This document shows positions 60,701 to 64,000 of a stretch of 64,000 nt of DNA, piece by piece (position 1 is the first letter of the stretch; each line of letters starts with the position of its first letter). The stretch spans positions 491,001 through 555,000 of the forward strand of contig JAODUP010000011.1 in the NCBI GenBank assembly GCA_025642065.1. The letters run 5' to 3'. The translations under genes were made by a program, and so were the position numbers. A model generated the notes under the pieces. That model worked only from the letters and a program-made list of their open reading frames with translations, made no database searches and was not told the DNA's origin. This DNA is from Paralvinella palmiformis (Eukaryota > Annelida > Polychaeta > Terebellida > Alvinellidae).

Positions 60701-63394
60701 TAATAATAATCAGTTAAAATCCATTATTGACTGAATTTGTCAACTGAGTCATGTTTATGTTTATTTCTTAATGATAGGCAGTATATCAGAAGATGACAAG
60801 CACTGTCATGATATATGTGAAGATGTTCAGATTACAGATGAAGACGTCACTCTGGATCTGAGGAAAGCGTGCATCTTCGATTGTATCAAGAACGCTGTGA
60901 GTATCTTCAATATTTGGTTTTGTAGTAAAGGATTAAACGATCGATGTAAATAATATCCTCCTGATCTATTAGTATGTCATTACATTGACACGATGTCAAT
61001 TACAAATTGGGATTATAATGACACGTCTCGTATATAACGTCATCTTCTTTATGACACTGTTACGTCGAGGAAATTACTTTATAATTGATCTCTAATATAA
61101 ATATATCTTCTTGTTGACACTGCTACGTCGAGGAAAATACTTGAACAGCTTCATACTACATCTCTCCTATAAATATATCTCTAATATACGTCACTGAATC
61201 AAAAATACATTTGTGTACGTCATAAAACTCTGGACTTTATTAGATTAACATTGGTATTCCCAGTCATTAAAACTATAGGAGGTGATGAATCCGGCCTTAG
61301 ACTGTGATATAAATATGACGTAGAATGTGACGTAGAATGTGACAGAATGGGAAAATGTTATTACTAAAATTCATCGCTCAGCTGCGTGACAAGCTCGTAA
61401 TAAGACATTAATATAACAAGCTGACAATATAACAATACTATAACAAGCTGACAATATGGCAATACTATAATAAGCTCACAATATGGCAATACTATAACAA
61501 GCTGATAATATGGCAATGCTATAACAAGCTGACAATATGACAATACTATAACAAGTTGACAATATAACAATATCATAGCAAGTTGTCAATATATCAGTGC
61601 TGTAAAAAACTGACAATATGACAATACTATAACAAGCTGACAATATAACAATACTATAGCAAGCTGACAATATGGCAATGCTATAACAAAGCTGACAATA
61701 TGGCAATACTATAACAAGCTCACAATAAAACAGTACTATAACAAGCTCACAATATGACAATATCATAGCAAGTTGGCAATATATCAGTGCTGTAAAAAAA
61801 TGACAATATAACATTACTATAACAATCTGACAGTATGCTATAACAAGCTGACAGAATAACATTACCTTGACAAGCCTATGATAAACTACTAAGGCAGCCA
61901 TTTTTTCACAGCTCGACAGAAACATATAATCTTTAAGTCTCGGGATAGTTTGATAGCCTAATCCATGGTCAAGGATATTAGATTACATAACTCTACAATA
62001 CATATTTAACATAATAATACAAAGTACAAAGTACAAAGGTTGGGTATCCTAAGACATGATTTACAAGATATTTTGCAATAAAATAAACCGAATTCTATAT
62101 GATCCTGAAATTAATATGTTTACAAAAGTACTGGCTCTGTGGAATTTAGAGGTGAGACGACTTGACTTTTTTGTGAGGTTTATTTGTCTGTGTTCTTTTT
62201 TTTGTTGTTTAAAAATATATAAATAGTGATTAGTACAATTATATTATCGGAAGATGAAGGATATTAGCTTGTTTCAAACAATTTATTACTTGTCTAGCAG
62301 CCCCACTCAGCCGATTAGTTATAAAACGCTGTATTATCATTTTGGGGACAATAAGTACTCACCAATATTTCTGATGCGGACGATCGTTTTCAGTGTTCAA
62401 ATATAATTATATCCGTGAAAAGGTCCATCAGGGACAGACTATTGGAAGTAAATAAAATAATGGATTGATATATTTAGATTTTGGCAATAATTTACTCACC
62501 TATCCGTCGCTACTCACCGTCATTTGCAATATCTAGCATGATTATAGATTTACATTATCATATTCATCATTAATTTTAATATTATAAGACCTTATTTGGG
62601 TGCGACCTTGTCTTCAACAGTAAAAAGTTTTTTTCCTGAGTTAACTTTCATCAATTTTGATGTCCCTTTTAGACAACCAGATCTTCATCGATTTTATCAA
62701 CACCACAAGAGACCAATATTTGTCCACTTCACTCACAATAAATACATCTAAAGATCGGGAAAAAAGATAACACCCAGAGCCACGCTTCAGTATCAGCGTC
62801 TACGATGTGACGTCATTAACTTTCGGCTATGGTCGATCAAAGCTTATACACATTCAAGCCATTTCTAACACTAGTTTATACGTAGAAGGATGGGAAAATG
62901 TATGGCTTTTTTGTTACAGTGCACTGAAAATATTGTTTAAACCGTCGGAAACTGGAAAAACACCACATCACATGACTCAAATTTCCGCTTCCTTTCATAT
63001 CCGGCATGAGTTCGGATAATCAATGTCATTACTGTAGAGCATGTTTAACGAGACTTTTTCACGTTTATGATTTTTCTACTAATCTGTTATTAAAAAATAA
63101 ATTGTAATTAGCTTCGTTAATTAGTTGTAGATAATTAATTTAATTACGTGTCAGTATAATTAGAATAATGTATTCATCATGGCGACTCGATCTTTTCTTC
63201 AGGGTAGTGATTCTTCTAAGATATTTCTTAGTGACGTCATTGAGGCACGTGACTATGACGACGCGTTAGTATTATTTGATCCTCCCACCATAGCACCGAG
63301 TCAAGAGTCCTCTTCTGGATCATTACATGGAATACTTCCCGAATCTACACGGATCATCGTGATTATGGCCTGCTACAAACTGTTCGGGAATTAA
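51479..63394 (+). CDS. RGM-like (C-RGM / vWD-like) secreted protein gene, 9 exons
   Basis: The joined coding exons are 51479-51557, 54037-54167, 58240-58388, 58672-58831, 59390-59575, 59695-59803, 60002-60211, 60778-60896 and 63203-63394. All introns are GT-AG, and phases 1,0,2,0,0,1,1,0 match at every junction, giving about 444 residues. Residues 1-26 are a signal peptide. Residues 27-183 are Cys-rich and probably helical. Residues about 184-420 align by eye with the C-terminal domain of repulsive guidance molecules (GPI-anchored BMP co-receptors and neogenin ligands): YGGVHL at 186-191, TCSVSG at 201-206, SGCSFCKGQ at 327-335, and ACIFDC at 372-377 followed by an acidic tail. The RGM self-cleavage motif GDPH is GGVH here. 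The N-terminal part does not resemble N-RGM. Possible N-glycosylation sites include NTS at 33-35. The C-terminal hydrophobic run is short, so GPI anchoring is doubtful. Function is unknown; a divergent RGM relative is my inference. Confidence 0.72.
51849..51876. repeat. (AT)n microsatellite in intron 1
   Basis: Pure AT run of about 28 bp. Confidence 0.93.
52838..52866. repeat. (GT)n microsatellite in intron 1
   Basis: Pure GT run of about 28 bp. Confidence 0.93.
53405..53560 (+). mobile_element. tRNA-derived SINE in intron 1 of the RGM-like gene
   Basis: Box A (gtggcctagtggttaagcac) and box B (caggttcgaaccccgcaaga) have normal tRNA-like spacing, then a ggctgaccacgttaaatggc body. The downstream part merges into the noisy stretch at 53560. 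Confidence 0.78.
53560..53850. other. Second probable low-quality block
   Basis: Homopolymer inflation (gttaaaaaacccct, gtttttcacccaaaacccc, tgttgggggggact) makes recognisable SINE and CA-linked repeat sequence depart from the other copies mainly by homopolymer-length changes. Confidence 0.5.
53755..53937 (+). repeat. Dispersed repeat ending at a CA array, copy 2
   Basis: Nearly identical to 2563-2778 over gactggtgagacattacaca ... cctgaagaaacgtccagagt ... gccttattatacccagctaa, and likewise ends at a (CA)n array at 53938-53968. It lies in intron 1. Confidence 0.8.
54037..54167 (+). CDS. RGM-like gene exon 2
   Basis: The acceptor is TATTACAG|TA and the donor TGG|GTATTA. It encodes 44 codons (residues 27-70) with three Cys, beginning V-S-S-E-L-C-N-T-S and ending W-E-K-L-C-T-W. 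The first codon is split with exon 1. The NTS sequon lies just after the first Cys of the mature protein. No known domain is recognised. Confidence 0.65.
54239..54306. repeat. (AT)n(AG)n compound microsatellite
   Basis: About 30 bp AT then 38 bp AG, abutting the left end of the TIR element at 54312. Confidence 0.94.
54312..55033. mobile_element. 722-bp pogo/Tigger-like non-autonomous element
   Basis: The left end gttggttataaataactagg and right end ttataaccaac form inverted termini, and the phrase gatataacgaaat / atttcgttataacc recurs inverted near both ends. tataacgaa-rich termini are typical of pogo/Tigger relatives. No transposase frame. It is in intron 2. Confidence 0.55.
55034..55100. 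repeat. (CT)n(AT)n(AG)n mirror array
   Basis: About 18 CT, 26 AT and 24 AG bases form a near-perfect inverted repeat abutting the right end of the TIR element. Confidence 0.92.
55186..55223. repeat. (AT)n microsatellite
   Basis: Pure AT run after a short AC stretch. Confidence 0.93.
55935..56865. repeat. CCCACCAGTATTATACTAT minisatellite in intron 2
   Basis: About 40 units of about 19 bp (cccaccagtattatactatc) with 90-180-bp higher-order repeats (for example 56480-56620 versus 56610-56760). A SINE interrupts it at 56102-56292. Confidence 0.92.
56102..56292 (+). mobile_element. tRNA-derived SINE inserted in the minisatellite
   Basis: Box A (gaggtctaatggtagcgtgt), box B (gtgttcgaatctcggcgtgg), body (gggtgtttcgtctttgactt) and 3' end (cctaccatgtacacaaaagt, aaaacatcaatcatcatcac). 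It is the best-preserved family A copy and serves as reference for the others. Confidence 0.85.
57155..57365 (-). mobile_element. tRNA-derived SINE in intron 2
   Basis: Minus-strand family A copy: gcgaccacttttgtacacaa, aggctaaatgggccgagcgc, gaactaaaggatgaaataac, box B (gagatttgaactcaggtggt), head ttataccatggagccgg. A small duplicated aaaacatcaattatcagtca lies inside it. Confidence 0.8.
57465..57755. repeat. 60-bp degenerate tandem repeat in intron 2
   Basis: About five units of the form aatatccacctcaaagaatc + ctcttcttcatcaatatctc + tctggatacatctgcc. Confidence 0.85.
57968..58080 (-). mobile_element. tRNA-derived SINE, 5' part
   Basis: gatgaaacatcctaaaagca, box B (aggattcgaactcttaccgt) and a ctctacccactactttattc head on the minus strand. 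Confidence 0.5.
58240..58388 (+). CDS. RGM-like gene exon 3
   Basis: The acceptor is ATATCAG|CAA, 8 bp after an alternative TTTTAG; only the downstream AG keeps the frame open from exon 2. The donor is ATCAG|GTAAAT, phase 2. It encodes residues 71-119 with two Cys and a GNTS glycosylation sequon. An earlier donor at 58339 would break phase with exon 4. Confidence 0.62.
58537..58576. repeat. (AT)n microsatellite in intron 3
   Basis: Pure AT run of about 40 bp. Confidence 0.94.
58672..58831 (+). CDS. RGM-like gene exon 4
   Basis: The acceptor is CTCACAACAG|G, completing an Arg codon split with exon 3. The donor is AAAATG|GTACTG, directly followed by a (CT)n(AT)n array in the intron. It encodes residues 120-173. 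The pattern C-V-R-N-L-V-R-A-N-C plus amphipathic helix-like sequence suggests a small disulphide-stabilised helical domain made with exons 2-3. It contains an NET sequon. Confidence 0.68.
58838..58906. repeat. (CT)n(AT)n array at the start of intron 4
   Basis: It starts 7 bp after the exon 4 boundary, about 28 bp CT then 40 bp AT. Confidence 0.95.
59080..59175 (+). mobile_element. tRNA-like SINE head in intron 4
   Basis: Box A-like (cgtactagatagagtactgc) and box B (gttagggttcgagtcccaac) with tRNA spacing. The body does not match families A or B, so it could be a separate SINE type. Confidence 0.5.
59253..59320. repeat. (GT)n microsatellite in intron 4
   Basis: About 66 bp GT with one TT interruption. 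Confidence 0.95.
59390..59575 (+). CDS. RGM-like gene exon 5 (degenerate GDPH region)
   Basis: The acceptor is CTGTTCCAG|TCT and the donor GATAAA|GTCAGT, both phase 0, giving 62 codons (residues 174-235). It carries Y-G-G-V-H-L, aligned with the F-G-D-P-H-L start of the vWD-like part of RGMs, then T-C-S-V-S-G aligned with the T-C-K-V-x-G segment. Asp and Pro of the self-cleavage bond are both absent. Confidence 0.72.
59695..59803 (+). CDS. RGM-like gene exon 6
   Basis: The acceptor is CCTAAATAG|CTA and the donor CCTT|GTATGT, phase 1. It encodes residues 236-271, starting L-E-I-A-F-F, which matches the L-T-I-I-F strand of the RGM C-domain. The following intron holds (ATCC/ATCA)n and (AT)n arrays. 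Confidence 0.7.
59829..59996. repeat. (ATCC/ATCA)n and (AT)n arrays in intron 6
   Basis: catccatcaatccatccatc-type repeats, then AT up to the exon 7 acceptor. The AT run sits where the polypyrimidine tract should be. Confidence 0.9.
60002..60211 (+). CDS. RGM-like gene exon 7
   Basis: The acceptor is TATTGCAG|AT and the donor ACAGCAG|GTAATT, phase 1, giving about 70 codons (residues 272-341). Residues 294-318 read like the RGM strand pair (Y-I-G-T-T-I-x-x-R ... F-S-I-K-V-x-E-D-V). It ends in S-G-C-S-F-C-K-G-Q, aligned with the R/G-G-C-P-x-x-Q turn of RGMs but with an extra Cys. Confidence 0.75.
60223..60348. mobile_element. Tigger-like MITE in intron 7
   Basis: acagttagaccctggttaat and the inverted counterpart of ggccggattatagaggtttt (ending ttacaatcg) form imperfect termini about 125 bp apart. 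CAGTTaaACCtcgtTAATCCGG-type ends are typical of Tigger/pogo elements. Confidence 0.5.
60644..60699. repeat. (GAT)n microsatellite in intron 7
   Basis: About 18 GAT units, then a few AAT. Confidence 0.95.
60778..60896 (+). CDS. RGM-like gene exon 8
   Basis: The acceptor is TGATAG|GC, the split codon reads Gly, and the donor is AACGCT|GTGAGT, phase 0. It encodes residues 342-381. The order H-C-H-D-I-C ... A-C-I-F-D-C matches the RGM C-terminal C-K-E-x-L-P-V-E-D ... A-C-V-F-D segment, with two additional Cys. Confidence 0.72.
61390..61870. repeat. 27-bp minisatellite CTATAACAAGCTGACAATATGGCAATA
   Basis: About 17 units, with a higher-order repeat (61545-61640 versus 61745-61830). It lies in the last intron and yields the Y-C-Q-L-V-I-V-L frames. 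Confidence 0.92.
62681..62770 (+). CDS. Alternative or decayed terminal exon of the RGM-like gene
   Basis: This open stretch ends at TAA 62768 and encodes I-F-I-D-F-I-N-T-T-R-D-Q-Y-L and a short basic tail. It resembles the terminal exon at 63203 (I-F-L-S-D-V-I-E-A-R-D-Y). AG acceptors lie at 62671-62672 and 62679-62680; only the second joins exon 8 in this frame. It may be a duplicated alternative 3' exon or a dying copy. Confidence 0.4.
   Translation: MFIDFINTTRDQYLSTSLTINTSKDREKR
63203..63394 (+). CDS. RGM-like gene terminal exon 10
   Basis: The acceptor is TTTTCTTCAG|GGT, in phase with exon 8. It gives 63 residues and a TAA at 63392. The start (G-S-D-S-S-K-I-F-L ... A-R-D-Y-D-D-A-L) follows the RGM pattern G-D-x-N-F-T ... 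L-E-D-x ... L-H-L. The Ser-rich stretch and short hydrophobic end (R-I-I-V-I-M-A-C) make a weak GPI signal. A (GT)n array follows the stop. Confidence 0.7.
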   Translation, partial: GSDSSKIFLSDVIEARDYDDALVLFDPPTIAPSQESSSGSLHGILPESTRIIVIMACYKLFGN

Positions 63395-63395
63395 A

Positions 63396-63396
63396 A

Positions 63397-63442
<46 letters not shown>
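63396..63442. repeat. (GT)n microsatellite in the 3' UTR
   Basis: About 46 bp GT, starting 2 bp after the stop codon of the RGM-like gene. Confidence 0.95.
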
Positions 63443-63446
<4 letters not shown>

Positions 63447-63881
63447 AATGGGTGTAAAGCTACAGAGAATCAAAACCCTCACTCTTATCTATCTCTCTAT
63501 CTGTCTATTTATCTGTCCATATTTACATCTATGTGTACGTGTCTGATGCATATTTCCGTTCGTCCGTACGTGAGTGTATTTGTGTATCTTAGTTACTGAT
63601 GTGAGGATACGAAAACTGTTGTAGACTGAATTATTTGTCTATTGTGTAATCCGGATCTGGTTTTGTAACCGTGTGAAGAATCTGTTGTATCCGTGTACAG
63701 AAGAACCTGATTAAGGAGACCACCTCCGTTATAAGCTATTATTGTCCGAAGACACGGGTGGTCTCTAAAAGTAACTGATGTGAAAATTGACGGGTCACAT
63801 TTTATTGATCCACTAGGATAGTTTGCTTCATAAATCCGGTAGTCGCTGAGATAGTTTCCACTGAACTGATTTATGACCTTT

Positions 63882-63887
63882 AATAAA
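63882..63887 (+). terminator. Poly(A) signal AATAAA of the RGM-like gene
   Basis: AATAAA lies 488 bp after the stop codon in otherwise noncoding sequence. A GT-rich stretch follows about 30-40 bp later. This is the first canonical signal after the terminal exon that is not inside a simple repeat. Confidence 0.4.
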
Positions 63888-64000
63888 GCTAGATCTATGT
63901 TATTATTGATTAAAGTTTGTTGTTGTTTACATCACAACAAATAATGTTGACAAGTTGATTGAACAATATAATACTAAAAACAACAACAACAACTGTAGTA

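Noticed and set aside
61364..61925. 149-codon frame rich in Tyr-Cys-Leu
   Set aside because: It follows the 27-bp minisatellite, a multiple of three, so frames stay open by chance.

Overview
The window is animal nuclear DNA, AT-rich, intron-rich and heavily repetitive. Long microsatellites, tRNA-derived SINEs, decayed CR1/RTE-type LINEs and cut-and-paste transposons fill most of it. The mix, especially SINEs ending in long (CACT)n tails and CA-array-linked repeats, suggests a mollusc, perhaps a gastropod. That assignment is inference; no marker gene proves it. There is no operon, CRISPR array or bacterial gene, and most long open frames are microsatellites or LINE debris.

The best-supported gene lies on the + strand from 51479 to 63394. 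Nine exons with consensus splice sites and fully compatible phases encode about 444 residues: a signal peptide, a Cys-rich probably helical N-terminal region, and a C-terminal half that I align by eye to the C-terminal (von Willebrand D-like) domain of repulsive guidance molecules (RGM/hemojuvelin). Two features stand out. The GDPH self-cleavage motif of RGMs is replaced by GGVH, and a second terminal exon resembling the real one lies 430 bp upstream of it.

Other coding evidence is weaker. There is a first coding exon with a perfect donor at 31563-31662 (+). On the minus strand there is a last-exon candidate with a poly(A) signal at 37831-38024, a single-TM exon at 20108-20186, a CpG-rich exon at 21416-21665 and a GC-rich open frame at 12759-13330. 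A TRP-channel-like remnant lies at about 46313-46545 (+). None of these could be assembled into a full gene.

Layout. 1-1400: LINE endonuclease region (-). 2000-5400: CA-linked repeat and a 926-bp TIR element. 5740-8460: a 27-28-bp minisatellite split by a 1.48-kb TIR transposon carrying a decayed open frame, itself containing a 211-bp MITE. 9000-19150: SINEs, TATGT/GTGAT satellites and AT arrays. 20100-23000: candidate minus-strand exons and (GTGA)n arrays attached to SINEs. 25900-27700: LINE 3' end and RTE reverse transcriptase (-). 31500-38100: candidate exons, a LINE 3' end and one block of corrupted-looking sequence. 38200-41500: paired SINEs, minisatellite and LINE tail. 45000-50300: SINE, CR1-like LINE (-) and another LINE (+). 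51479-63400: the RGM-like gene, with SINEs, a minisatellite and pogo/Tigger-like elements in its introns. 61370-61870: a 27-bp minisatellite.
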